In this document: piece after piece, positions 25,668 to 33,579 of the stretch
How the letters are laid out: every line of letters starts with the position of its first letter
Numbering within the stretch: the first letter of the stretch is position 1
Source of the DNA: Halorubrum distributum JCM 10118
GTDB lineage: Archaea; Halobacteriota; Halobacteria; Halobacteriales; Haloferacaceae
NCBI RefSeq assembly: GCF_000337335.1
Contig: NZ_AOJN01000018.1
Location: 155,936-219,935 of the forward strand
Reading direction: 5' to 3'
DNA: 64,000 bases
Made by a program: the position numbers and the translations under genes
Notes under the pieces: generated by a model
Database searches by the model: none
What the model saw: only the letters and a program-made list of their open reading frames with translations
What the model was told of the DNA's origin: nothing

Positions 25668-25847
25668 ATGACAACTGATTCCACGCCCGACGACGAGGTA
25701 TCGAGTACAGAGGAGTTCGAAGCCGCCCTCGGTCGGGTGATCCGTGACGCCTTCGAAAACGGCGTCAACCCCCGCGGAACGTGGGAGTACCGAAGCGATA
25801 GAGCAGGCGCGGACGTTGAAGTGATGGTCGTCGAGCTGGCGGACTGA
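25668..25847 (+). CDS. Small acidic haloarchaeal protein
   Basis: A 59-residue protein, MTTDSTPDDEVSSTEEFEAAL then GRVIRDAFENGVNPRGTWEYR and VEVMVVELAD. It resembles a widespread family of small haloarchaeal proteins with a Glu-rich helix followed by a Gly-Val/Trp strand pair, of unknown function. The frame is open upstream to 25524, but those residues look non-coding, so the ATG at 25668 is used. Confidence 0.68.
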   Translation: MTTDSTPDDEVSSTEEFEAALGRVIRDAFENGVNPRGTWEYRSDRAGADVEVMVVELAD

Positions 25848-25918
25848 CGCGCGCGGAACCGCGGCGCTCAGTCTCTATTTAAATACCTTGGCAGGCCAGC
25901 CCGAAAGGATTCGTGATC

Positions 25919-25932
25919 GGAGGTTGACCTCC
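25919..25932 (+). promoter_or_regulatory. Leader hairpin that can mask the ribosome-binding site
   Basis: GGAGGTTGACCTCC lies 4-17 bases before the ATG at 25937. The Shine-Dalgarno-like GGAGG pairs perfectly with CCTCC. A TATA-like TATTTAAA at 25877-25884 implies a leader of about 25-30 nt, unlike the leaderless genes around it, so this hairpin could control translation. Confidence 0.45.
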
Positions 25933-25936
25933 TCGC

Positions 25937-26992
25937 ATGACGGACTCCCCCGATACTCCCGGTCCGCCGACCGGTCGGTCCGAATCGGGGGACGCAGTCG
26001 CCCGTCGGCTCCTGGAGGGCGTCTCCTCGCACGCCATCTTCATGCTCGACGCCGACGGGGCCGTCGCCACGTGGCCCGCGCCGTCGGCGACGCTCTACGG
26101 ACACGACGCGGAGGCCGTCCTCGGTCGACACGTGCGGATGCTGTTCGCCGACGACGAGGGCGAGGCGGACTCCGACTCGCTCCCCGAGGACTTCTTCGCG
26201 GAGCCGAGGGAGGAATCGGTCGAGTTCGAACACTGGCACCGCTGCGCGGACGGCTCCGTCTTCTGGGGCACGCTGACCCTGTCGCCGCTGTGGAACGGTG
26301 ATTTTCACGGGTACGCGGCGATCAGTCGGGACACAACGGCGACGAAGGAGTACGAGCGGATGTTAGAGCGGCAGAACGACCGCCTCAAGGAGTTCACCGA
26401 CATCCTCGCGCACGACCTCCGGAACCCGCTGAACGTGATCGAGGGGAACCTGACGCTGTACGAGGCGACCGGCGACGAAGAGCACCTCGACGCGATCGAC
26501 GAGACGACCGACCGGATGGCGCAGCTCGTCGACGACCTGCTCCGCGTCGCGCGACAGGGGAACGTCGTCAGCGACCCGGAGCCGACCGACATCGGCGAGG
26601 TCGTCGACTCGGCGTGGGCGGGACTGAACCTGGCCCCCGACGCGACGCTCGGCTACGAGACAGTCCGGTCGGTGAGCAGCGATCCCGACCGGCTCCGCGA
26701 GCTGTTCGAGAACCTCTTCCGCAACAGCGCGGACCACGGCGGCGATGACGTGGCGGTGCGCGTCGGGCCGCTCGACACCGGCTTCTACGTCGAGGACGAC
26801 GGCCCGGGAATCGCCGCCGACCACAGGGAGGAGGTGTTCGATCACGGGTTCACCACGAGCGACGGCGGTCACGGGTACGGGCTCTCGGTCGTTCGAACCA
26901 TCGTCAACGCCCACGGGTGGGACGTGGTCGCGGTCGACGCGGAGGGCGGGGGAGCGCGCTTCGAAGTGACCGGCATCGACTTCCTCGGCTGA
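25937..26992 (+). CDS. PAS-domain sensor histidine kinase
   Basis: A 351-residue kinase. A PAS domain covers about residues 22-135 (ATWPAPSATLYGHDAEAVLGRH, then WHRCADGSVFWGTLTL and GYAAISRDTT). The dimerisation/phosphorylation H-box is ILAHDLRNPLNVIEGN near residue 157. The ATP-binding domain has an N box (ENLFRNSADHGG), G1 (DDGPGI) and G2 (GHGYGLSVV). No membrane segment, so it senses an intracellular signal. No response regulator is adjacent, which is usual in haloarchaea. Confidence 0.93.
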   Translation: MTDSPDTPGPPTGRSESGDAVARRLLEGVSSHAIFMLDADGAVATWPAPSATLYGHDAEAVLGRHVRMLFADDEGEADSDSLPEDFFAEPREESVEFEHWHRCADGSVFWGTLTLSPLWNGDFHGYAAISRDTTATKEYERMLERQNDRLKEFTDILAHDLRNPLNVIEGNLTLYEATGDEEHLDAIDETTDRMAQLVDDLLRVARQGNVVSDPEPTDIGEVVDSAWAGLNLAPDATLGYETVRSVSSDPDRLRELFENLFRNSADHGGDDVAVRVGPLDTGFYVEDDGPGIAADHREEVFDHGFTTSDGGHGYGLSVVRTIVNAHGWDVVAVDAEGGGARFEVTGIDFLG

Positions 26993-27190
26993 CGGCGGCG
27001 CCGGCGGCGCGTCCCGCGCTGCGGCCGAACGGAGAGCGGCGGGGAACGCGCGTCTAACGGCCGTCGAGCGCGTATCGCCCCGTCTCGGCGCCCCGCGGTC
27101 CGCGACCCTCGCCGGCTACTTCGCCTCGTGTTACCACAGGTCAGTATCGTTATTGGGCAGCAGCGCGTACGGGCGAGTGGTGTTACGCGC

Positions 27191-27784
27191 ATGACAGGAC
27201 AACGGATACTGCTGATCGTCGGCGACTTCGGCGAGGACTACGAGATAATGGTGCCGTACCAGGCGCTCCAGGCGGTCGGCCACGAGGTCCACGCCGTCTG
27301 TCCGGACAGGGAGGGCGGCGAGACGGTCAAGACCGCGATCCACGACTTCCGCGGCGACCAGACGTACCTCGAGACCCGAGGGCACGACTTCGAGCTCACC
27401 CACGGCTTCGACGAGATCGACCCGAGCGACTACGACGCCCTGGTCGTCCCCGGCGGACGCGCGCCGGAGTACCTCCGCGGCTACGACGAGGTGCTCGACG
27501 CGGTCCGGCACTTCTTCGAGGCCGACAAGCCCGTCGCGTCGATCTGTCACGGCCCGCAGATCCTCGCGGCGGCGGGCGTGCTCGACGGCTACGAGATGAC
27601 GGCGTACCCGGCCGTCAAGCCGGAGGTCGAGGCCGCCGGCTGCTCGTGGGTCGACGGCGTGACGACCGACGGCAACCTCGTCACCGGGCAGGCGTGGCCC
27701 GACCACCCCGAGTGGATCGCGCAGTTCCTCGACCTCCTCGGGACCGAGATCGAACACGAAGGGGCCGCCGCGACGGCGGACTGA
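27191..27784 (+). CDS. DJ-1/PfpI-family protein
   Basis: A 197-residue class I glutamine-amidotransferase-like protein. The nucleophile elbow is [10 protein letters not shown] with the conserved Cys, preceded by [15 protein letters not shown], and a conserved Glu near the N-terminus lies in [14 protein letters not shown]. Family members are deglycases, chaperones or intracellular peptidases. Stands before the Nmad3-like gene with an 18-bp gap, so probably co-transcribed. ATG at 27191; upstream residues are not family-like. Confidence 0.92.
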   Translation: MTGQRILLIVGDFGEDYEIMVPYQALQAVGHEVHAVCPDREGGETVKTAIHDFRGDQTYLETRGHDFELTHGFDEIDPSDYDALVVPGGRAPEYLRGYDEVLDAVRHFFEADKPVASICHGPQILAAAGVLDGYEMTAYPAVKPEVEAAGCSWVDGVTTDGNLVTGQAWPDHPEWIAQFLDLLGTEIEHEGAAATAD

Positions 27785-27802
27785 GTCCCCGCTTTTTTCG
27801 TC

Positions 27803-28666
27803 ATGCCCGGTCCCCGCGCCGTCGCCGTCAACGTCGCCGCCAACACGAACGAACCGGGGTTCCGCGGCCCCGTCTACCCCGACGGCTCCTTCGCGTACGT
27901 CCCGATCCCGGAGTCGGCGGCGACGCTCCCGCGGGACCGGTTCCCCGTCGACGAGCCGCTCCCGACGTACGGCGACCTCGACCTCCCGTTCGCCGTCCCG
28001 GCGGACCTGCGCGAGACGGCGGTCCACGCCGACCCCGAGTTCCCGGGCGTCCACGGCCGCGAGTGCGCCACCTACGGCGACCCGCACGGCGTGAAGGCCG
28101 CCCGGATCGCCGACCTCGGCCCCGGAGACTGGCTCCTATTCTACGCGACCCTCACGCTGCGACCGCACGGGTGGGCGGGGCCGGGCGGCGGGCAGGTCGG
28201 CGACGCCGCCGAGCGCACAGGCGGCGGCAGCGCGGGCGACGCGGGCGCCGACGAGCGCGACGGCGCGTGGCTCCGCCAGCGCGGGGTCGCCGTCGACGAC
28301 GACCTCGCGCCCGACTGGGGCGCGTACCTCTTCGCCGGGATGCGGGTCGAGCGAGTGCTCTCGGCGGCGGACGGCGACGGGGACGGCGGGGCCGTCGACC
28401 GCGCGGCCGCCGCCGCGGCCGCGCCGACGAACGCGCACCTGAAACGGGACCCGTTCGACGCCCGCGTCGTCGCGGTCGGCGATCCCGATGCGTCCGGGCT
28501 CTTCGACCGCGTCGCCCCGCTGAGCGCGCCCGACGCCGGGAGCGAAGCGAACCCGATCGTCACCGACCTGTCGAGCGACTCCGGGAAGGGCCCGTGGTGG
28601 CGCCGCCCCATGGCCTTCGACGCGGCGGCGACGAGCCGGTTGCTGGCGCGGATCGACGGGATCTGA
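27803..28666 (+). CDS. Nmad3-like protein (putative nucleotide-modification domain)
   Basis: A 287-residue protein. The start MPGPRAVAVNVAANTNEPGFRGP and DGSFAYVPIPES, followed by CATYGDPHGVKAARIADLGPGD and WLLFYATLTL, match my recollection of the Nmad3 family ('nucleotide modification associated domain 3'). That family was defined from neighbourhoods of DNA base-modification enzymes. Acidic Gly/Ala inserts at residues 130-155 and 190-205 are haloarchaeal loops. No modification enzyme is adjacent; DJ-1/PfpI precedes and a DoxX-like gene follows. Family call needs a profile search. Confidence 0.6.
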   Translation: MPGPRAVAVNVAANTNEPGFRGPVYPDGSFAYVPIPESAATLPRDRFPVDEPLPTYGDLDLPFAVPADLRETAVHADPEFPGVHGRECATYGDPHGVKAARIADLGPGDWLLFYATLTLRPHGWAGPGGGQVGDAAERTGGGSAGDAGADERDGAWLRQRGVAVDDDLAPDWGAYLFAGMRVERVLSAADGDGDGGAVDRAAAAAAAPTNAHLKRDPFDARVVAVGDPDASGLFDRVAPLSAPDAGSEANPIVTDLSSDSGKGPWWRRPMAFDAAATSRLLARIDGI

Positions 28667-28726
28667 CGAAGCGTACCGCTCCCGGCGCCACCGCGATTTA
28701 TGAGGCGCGGCCGCGTTGTACGGCGT

Positions 28727-29137
28727 ATGAGCGACGAATCCACGGAGACGACGGACGAGGCGGTCGGCCGCGGCGCGCCGTCGCGGCTCGGCCGCGTCCT
28801 GCTCGGGGTCGGCCTCGCCGCGCAGGCCTCGGAGGACTTCCGCGACATGGAAGACACGATCGAGTACGCCGAGTCGGCCGGCGTCCCGATGCCGGACGTC
28901 GCCGCGCCGTTCGCTTCCGGTATGATGGTGGTCGCCGGCCTCGGGATCGCGCTCTGGCGACTCCCCAAGATCGCGACCGGGGCGGCGGTCGCGTTTCTGA
29001 CCGTCGTGACCGGGACGATGCACGACTTCTGGAACGCCGACGAGGACGACAAGAGCGGCGAGCGGCTCGCCTTCTTCGGCAACCTCGCGATGCTGGGCGG
29101 GGCCTTGGTGTTCCTTCGCGAGGCGTACAAGAAGTGA
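28727..29137 (+). CDS. DoxX-like membrane protein
   Basis: A 136-residue protein with an acidic N-terminal tail and four hydrophobic helices. Motifs are RVLLGVGLAAQASEDFRD, then SAGVPMPDVAAPFASGMMVVAGLGIALWRLP and HDFWNADEDDKSGERLAFFGNLAMLGGAL. These match the DoxX/SURF4-like family, of poorly known redox-related role. A TATA-like CGATTTATG at about 28694 lies about 30 bp before ATG 28727. A hairpin at 29146-29165 follows the stop codon. Confidence 0.82.
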   Translation: MSDESTETTDEAVGRGAPSRLGRVLLGVGLAAQASEDFRDMEDTIEYAESAGVPMPDVAAPFASGMMVVAGLGIALWRLPKIATGAAVAFLTVVTGTMHDFWNADEDDKSGERLAFFGNLAMLGGALVFLREAYKK

Positions 29138-29145
29138 CCGACTAA

Positions 29146-29165
29146 GGCGAGCGCAGCGGCTCGCC
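29146..29165 (+). terminator. Hairpin after the DoxX-like gene
   Basis: GGCGAGC and GCTCGCC form a 7-bp stem with a 6-nt loop 9 bp after the stop codon. On the opposite strand, T-rich tracts at 29172-29188 would serve the convergent solute-binding protein gene, matching the T-run termination of archaea. Confidence 0.5.
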
Positions 29166-29200
29166 CGCCGCGAAAAAACGGGAAAAGGTCGGCGAGTTCC

Positions 29201-30583
29201 CTACTCGTTCAGCACGCTCGACCACTGGCTGGTGTACGTCGCCTGGTTCGGCTCGAAGGAGACGCGCTGGTCGATCGTCCCGTCGCGCTCCTCGAAGGCG
29301 TTCACGTACGCCTCCTCCAGCGACTGCCCGTAGGCGTCGTTGAGGTACAGCGTGCCGGAGCTCTCGGCGCCGACGTTGTCGCCCACGGCGAGGTCCGCCA
29401 TCGCGGGTCCCTGAAGCAGGTCGGAGGGGGCGGTCCGGAAGATGTAGCCGTTGTCCTCGAGGTCCGTGACGTTCGGGTCGGTCGAGGACGGCGAGATGCC
29501 GACGACGCCGTTGGGGATGAACACCTGTTCGGAAACCTGGAGGTTGACGTTCGACGACGCCGGGCCGACGACCGCGCCGTAGCCGGCGTTGACGATGGCG
29601 TTCGCCCCCGAGATGCCGGCCTGCGGGTCGGTCTGTGTGTCCTCGACTCTGGTCTCGACGTCGACGTTGATGCCGGCGTCGTTGACCTGCGTGGCCGCGA
29701 GCAGCGCGCCGTCGCGGATCGGCACGCCGAGCGGGCCGAGGTCGCCCGTCTCCGGCATCAGAACGCCGATCCGAGCGGTGAACGAGTCGACGCCGACCGG
29801 AGCCGCGGCGGTCGCGTTCAGGTCCTCCTCCGAGAGCTCGTTCCCGAACTCGACGGTGTCGAGGGTGACGAGCTCGCCGTCTTGGAAGTCGATGACGTCG
29901 TAGGCCGCGGTGGCCATGTCGCCGTTGACGTCGAAGTTGACGCTCGAGGACGCGCCCACGTAGTGGACCGGGTCGCCCCCGGCGACCGTCTCGACGGCCT
30001 CGGGGAGGTCCGCGGGACCGAACTCCTCGCCGCCGGGGTTGGCGACCGTCCGGACGCGGTCGCGAATCGCCTCGCCGTCGTTCTCGCCCGCCGCGGTCGC
30101 CGCGAGTATTTCGACCGCCATCGCGTCGTACGCCTGCGCGGTGAACACGCCCGGCTCCTCGCCGTACTCCTCCTGATACGACTCGGTGAAGAACTCCGCG
30201 CCGGGACCGCCCGCGGAGGGCGCGGTGCCGATGACGTTGTTCATGTCGTTGTCCACCTCTGCGGGGAGGTCGCCGTCGATCAGGCCGTCGGGGACGATGA
30301 TGTCCAGGTCCGGCGCGCTGTCGGCGAACTCCGAGTAGAAGTCGCGGAACAGCTGGATACCGGACTGCGGGAAGCCGACGACCATCACGGCGTCGGGGAC
30401 GTTGTTGGCGTCGCCGCCGTCGCTCCCGTCGCCGCCGTCGCCGCCGTCGGAGCCGTCGCCGCCGTCGGAGCCGTCGGAGCCGTCGCTCCCGTCGCCGCTC
30501 TCCGTCGAACAGCCGGCGAGCCCCGCGATGCCGACCGCGCCGGCGCCTCTGAGCACGTCTCGTCGCTGGATTCTTCGCGTCAT
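29201..30583 (-). CDS. Tat lipoprotein solute-binding protein with circularly permuted lobes
   Basis: A 460-residue type I periplasmic-binding protein (Leu/Ile/Val-binding family). Signal and lipobox: twin arginine RRDVLRGAGAVGIAGLAGC, with Cys25 as the lipidation site. Residues 26-60 are a Gly/Asp/Ser linker. Residues 61-247 resemble the C-terminal lobe of the family (DAVMVVGFPQSGIQLFRDFYSE, GVFTAQAYDAMAVE, HYVGASSSVNFD). Residues 248-270 form a junction. Residues 270-460 resemble the N-terminal lobe (TARIGVLMPETGDLGPLG, VVGPASSNVN, YIFRTAPSD, NDAYGQSLEEAY) and stop after SSVLNE. In ordinary family members the order is the reverse, so this looks like an intact in-frame circular permutation. 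No ABC permease or ATPase is adjacent. Start at ATG 30583, about 30 bp from a TATA-like TTATAA near 30613. Confidence 0.85.
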   Translation of the reverse strand: MTRRIQRRDVLRGAGAVGIAGLAGCSTESGDGSDGSDGSDGGDGSDGGDGGDGSDGGDANNVPDAVMVVGFPQSGIQLFRDFYSEFADSAPDLDIIVPDGLIDGDLPAEVDNDMNNVIGTAPSAGGPGAEFFTESYQEEYGEEPGVFTAQAYDAMAVEILAATAAGENDGEAIRDRVRTVANPGGEEFGPADLPEAVETVAGGDPVHYVGASSSVNFDVNGDMATAAYDVIDFQDGELVTLDTVEFGNELSEEDLNATAAAPVGVDSFTARIGVLMPETGDLGPLGVPIRDGALLAATQVNDAGINVDVETRVEDTQTDPQAGISGANAIVNAGYGAVVGPASSNVNLQVSEQVFIPNGVVGISPSSTDPNVTDLEDNGYIFRTAPSDLLQGPAMADLAVGDNVGAESSGTLYLNDAYGQSLEEAYVNAFEERDGTIDQRVSFEPNQATYTSQWSSVLNE

Positions 30584-30792
30584 CCTGTGAGAGTATACCA
30601 TACGAGCCGTTATAAGTGTATCCACGACCACAAATACGACGCCGGTCGAATTCGAACCCATCAGGCGCGTTCTATTCCGCACAGGCACGCTCTACCGACC
30701 GTTCGTCGATCGGCGGTCGAGCGCGAAAGCGGCGTCGTTCCCGCTCGCTGATAGGATATTTGGCCGGCGCCACGAACGCGGTCGTCCCCGGC

Positions 30793-32451
30793 TCAGTACC
30801 CCTGTGCGTTCCCGTCCTTCCGGGGCTCCGTGGCGGCCGACAGCACTCCGTCTTCGTTCCGGGCGATCTGTGCGCCGCCGAACATCACCGGCGAGAGCGT
30901 CCGCACGTCGTGGTCCTTCCGGACCAGCTTCGCCGCGGCGTCGTCGTCGAAGTGCGGTTCGAGTCCCAGTTCGCCGCTCTCGCGGTAGCGCCACCGCGGC
31001 TCGTCGAGCGCGCGCTGGAGCGGCATGTCGTAGTCGACGATGTTCGAGATCACCTGGACGTGGCCCTGCGGCTGCATGTAGCCGCCCATCACGCCGAAGG
31101 CGGCCCAGTCGTCCTCGTCGAATCGGACGACGCCCGGGATGAGCGTGTGGAACGGGCGCTTGCCGGGTTCGAGCGCGTTCGGGTGGTCCGGGTCGAGCGA
31201 GAACGACGCGCCGCGGTTCTGTAAGGCGATGCCGGTGTCGCCGGCGACCAGTCCGGAGCCGAAGCCGGCGAACCGAGAGTTGATGTACGAGACGACGTTG
31301 CCCGCCTCGTCGGCGACGGTGAGGAGGACGGTGTCGGCGTCCTCGGCGTTCGCGTTCGGCACGCCGAAGGAGACGTCGTGCGAGGCGGTCGCGCCGACGC
31401 CGGCGGCGCGCTCGCTGGCCCATTCGCTCGACGCCAGCGGCGGAATCTCCTCGTACTCGGGGTCGGTGATGTAGCGGTGGCCGTCGTGGAACGCCCGCTT
31501 CATGGCCTCCGCGAAGTAGTGGACCCGCTCCGGCGAGTCGTAGTCGTACTCGCCCGCGCCGAGCTCGCTCGCGACGTTGAGCGCCTCCAAGGCGATCAGC
31601 CCCTGGTTGTTCGGCGGCAGCTCGTACACCTCGGCGCCGTTGTAGGTCGTCGACACCGGGTCGGGCCACTCGACCTCGAAGTCGGCGAGGTCGTCGACGG
31701 TCATGAACCCGCCCTGCGACTGGACCTCGTCGGCGATCGCCTCGGCGATCTCGCCCTCGTAGACGACGTCGGCGCCCTCCTCGGCGATCGTCCGCATGGA
31801 CTCGCCGAGCCGCGGGAGCGTCACCGTCTGCCCGACGTCCGGCGGCTCGCCGTCGAACAGGAACGCCTCGCGGGCGTGGTCGTCGGTGAACAGCGCGTCG
31901 GCGCTCGCCCAGTAGGAGGCGATGACCTCCGACACCGGGTACCCCTCGGTCGCGTAGCGGATGGCCGGCGCGAGCGCGTCCGCGAGGCTGAGCCGCCCTA
32001 GCTCCTCGACGGTCGCCTCCCAGCCCCGCGCCGTCCCGGGGACCGTGACCGCGTGCGGGCCGTAAAACGGCATCCCGGCCTCGCCCGCGTCGTCGACCGC
32101 GTAGCCGCCGTCGTCCGGGTAGTAGGCGCCCGCGTCGTCGTCCTCCGCGAGCGCCGCCCTGACGTTCTCGATCGTCGCGTCCGCGGGGGCGCCGCCGCAC
32201 GAGCGCATCGCGCCGACCTCGCCGTCGGCGGTCCGGTACAGCGCGAACACGTCGCCGCCGAGCCCGGTCGAGGTGGGCTCGACGACGTTGAGCGCGGCCG
32301 CGGTCGCGACCGCCGCGTCGAACGCGTTGCCGCCCTCGCGTAACACTTCGATGCCCGCCTCGCTGGCGAGCGGCTGACTGGTCGCCACCACGCCGCGCTG
32401 GCCGTACACGGTCGACCGGCGCGACGTGAATCGGTCCAGGTCTGGCTCCAT
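30793..32451 (-). CDS. ggt: Gamma-glutamyltransferase
   Basis: A 552-residue Ntn hydrolase cleaving gamma-glutamyl bonds. Family landmarks: GVVATSQPLASEAGIEVLREGGNAFDAAVA at the N-terminus; TGLGGDVFALYR; and NAEDADTVLLTVADEAGNVVS, in which a threonine is the expected autoprocessing nucleophile. SRFAGFGSGLV, PGKRPFHTLIPG and MGGYMQPQGHVQ follow. No signal peptide, so cytoplasmic. ATG at 32451, with a minus-strand TATA-like CTTTATTC near 32470-32478. In haloarchaea, which use gamma-glutamylcysteine, it could act on that thiol, but broader peptide processing is equally possible. Confidence 0.92.
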   Translation of the reverse strand: MEPDLDRFTSRRSTVYGQRGVVATSQPLASEAGIEVLREGGNAFDAAVATAAALNVVEPTSTGLGGDVFALYRTADGEVGAMRSCGGAPADATIENVRAALAEDDDAGAYYPDDGGYAVDDAGEAGMPFYGPHAVTVPGTARGWEATVEELGRLSLADALAPAIRYATEGYPVSEVIASYWASADALFTDDHAREAFLFDGEPPDVGQTVTLPRLGESMRTIAEEGADVVYEGEIAEAIADEVQSQGGFMTVDDLADFEVEWPDPVSTTYNGAEVYELPPNNQGLIALEALNVASELGAGEYDYDSPERVHYFAEAMKRAFHDGHRYITDPEYEEIPPLASSEWASERAAGVGATASHDVSFGVPNANAEDADTVLLTVADEAGNVVSYINSRFAGFGSGLVAGDTGIALQNRGASFSLDPDHPNALEPGKRPFHTLIPGVVRFDEDDWAAFGVMGGYMQPQGHVQVISNIVDYDMPLQRALDEPRWRYRESGELGLEPHFDDDAAAKLVRKDHDVRTLSPVMFGGAQIARNEDGVLSAATEPRKDGNAQGY

Positions 32452-32542
32452 ACGCACCCCTCCGGCGCGGGGGAGAATAAAGGCCCGACCGGAACTGTCC
32501 GGTGTCGGTCGCGTGCGGTCGACGGTGCGGCGATCGACGCCG

Positions 32543-32752
32543 TCACTCCTCGAACTCGGCGTAGTGGCGGACCAGCCCGCACTCGGGACACATCACCGTC
32601 GTCAGCTCCTTTCGCTCGTTCATCCCGAGCTTCCCGAGGAGCCCTGACCGCTTCTCGCCGGTCCTGACGTGCGCGTTCCACGCGTCGCCCATGCTGAACT
32701 CGACCTCCTCCATCGTCACGGCGCAATCGGGACAGCGGTGGTCCATGGGCAT
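32543..32752 (-). CDS. Small zinc-ribbon protein
   Basis: A 69-residue protein, MPMDHRCPDCAVTMEEVEFSMG then MCPECGLVRHYAEFEE. Two CPxC pairs bind one zinc. A loop of Lys/Glu/Gly residues (RTGEKRSGLLGKLGMNERKEL) joins them. Such small zinc fingers are common in haloarchaea; function unknown. A minus-strand TATA-like GATATAGT at 32793-32800 would give a short leader. The same frame is open through the winged-helix remnant upstream (to 32866), so a fused 107-residue product is possible. Confidence 0.72.
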   Translation of the reverse strand: MPMDHRCPDCAVTMEEVEFSMGDAWNAHVRTGEKRSGLLGKLGMNERKELTTVMCPECGLVRHYAEFEE

Positions 32753-32866
32753 CGGAACGCGCGGCGGCGTGAAAACGGTTGCTCGGGCCGCGACTATATC
32801 CTTCTCGTGTAGAAACTCAAGCACTCGTTCGTCAGCCTGCGTCATCCAGTCAACCCGCGGTCGCAT
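32753..32866 (-). pseudogene. 5' fragment of a PhiH1-repressor-like winged-helix gene
   Basis: From ATG 32866 the frame reads MRPRVDWMTQADERVLEFLH then EKDIVAARATVF. This closely resembles the first 30 residues of haloarchaeal PhiH1-type phage repressor/winged-helix proteins. The rest of the domain is missing; the frame continues directly into the zinc-ribbon protein. It marks the edge of the AT-rich island and suggests a deletion or insertion scar. Resemblance is from memory of the family. Confidence 0.5.
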
Positions 32867-32997
32867 TTAGTGACCGAAATACAGGGTTTGACTGTTTTAG
32901 AGGGCGTCAAAACGTGGTTATAGACATTAGAATACAGTTCTATAAACACAATTTCTTGTGGTTAATGCTATGTTGGTAGAGATGTTCCGCTGAGGTA

Positions 32998-33552
32998 ATG
33001 GACTTGGGCCGGCGCGTACTCGAACAGCAAGAGCCACTGTACGCTGAAGAAGAGGAGATGTACGAGGACGAGGTCACCCGGCTCGAATCGTTACCAACTG
33101 CCTTCGAGGAAGACGAGTGGACACACGAGGACTTAGAGTGGATAATCGAATGGAAAGTCAGAGTGTTCACGAAGCCGACCCTGAAGCACCTCGATAAAAA
33201 CGACGATGAAGAGATTCGAGCGCGGATCAACGAGGCAGTTCACGAGTCGAACATCAGGACGAAAGTCGAGGCGCTGACCTCTCTAAGCGGTATTGGTGTC
33301 CCGGTAGCCTCAGCAATCCTCCTGTTCATCAACCCTGACCGGTTCACTGTCATCGACAAACGGGCATGGAACGTCCTACAGGAGACAGGATATCTCCGGC
33401 AAGAGATTTCAGACGATCCAACTGTTGACGAGTATTTACTGTATCTCGGGGCGTGTTGGGCGATAGCGAACGAATACGGTGTGAGTCTCCGGACGCTGGA
33501 CAGGGCGCTGTGGGTGCTCGATATCAAAGAGGACAGGAACTCTAGCGATTAA
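32998..33552 (+). CDS. HhH-GPD-like protein
   Basis: A 184-residue protein in AT-richer DNA. Residues 1-90 are acidic and helical. Residues 93-108 hold a helix-hairpin-helix LSGIGVPVASAILLF, followed by VIDKRAWNVL with Asp120 at the place of the catalytic aspartate of HhH-GPD DNA glycosylases. The HhH lacks the lysine of bifunctional glycosylases. The fold implies DNA binding and possibly base excision, but many such proteins in mobile or defence islands have unknown targets. Base use differs from the core genes around. Confidence 0.62.
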   Translation: MDLGRRVLEQQEPLYAEEEEMYEDEVTRLESLPTAFEEDEWTHEDLEWIIEWKVRVFTKPTLKHLDKNDDEEIRARINEAVHESNIRTKVEALTSLSGIGVPVASAILLFINPDRFTVIDKRAWNVLQETGYLRQEISDDPTVDEYLLYLGACWAIANEYGVSLRTLDRALWVLDIKEDRNSSD

Positions 33553-33579
33553 ATACTGTCAGGAGACATACTACAACGC

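Noticed and set aside
30636-30665. TTCGAAT-containing patch resembling a tRNA T-loop
   Set aside because: The flanking five bases do not pair and no acceptor or anticodon stem is found nearby.
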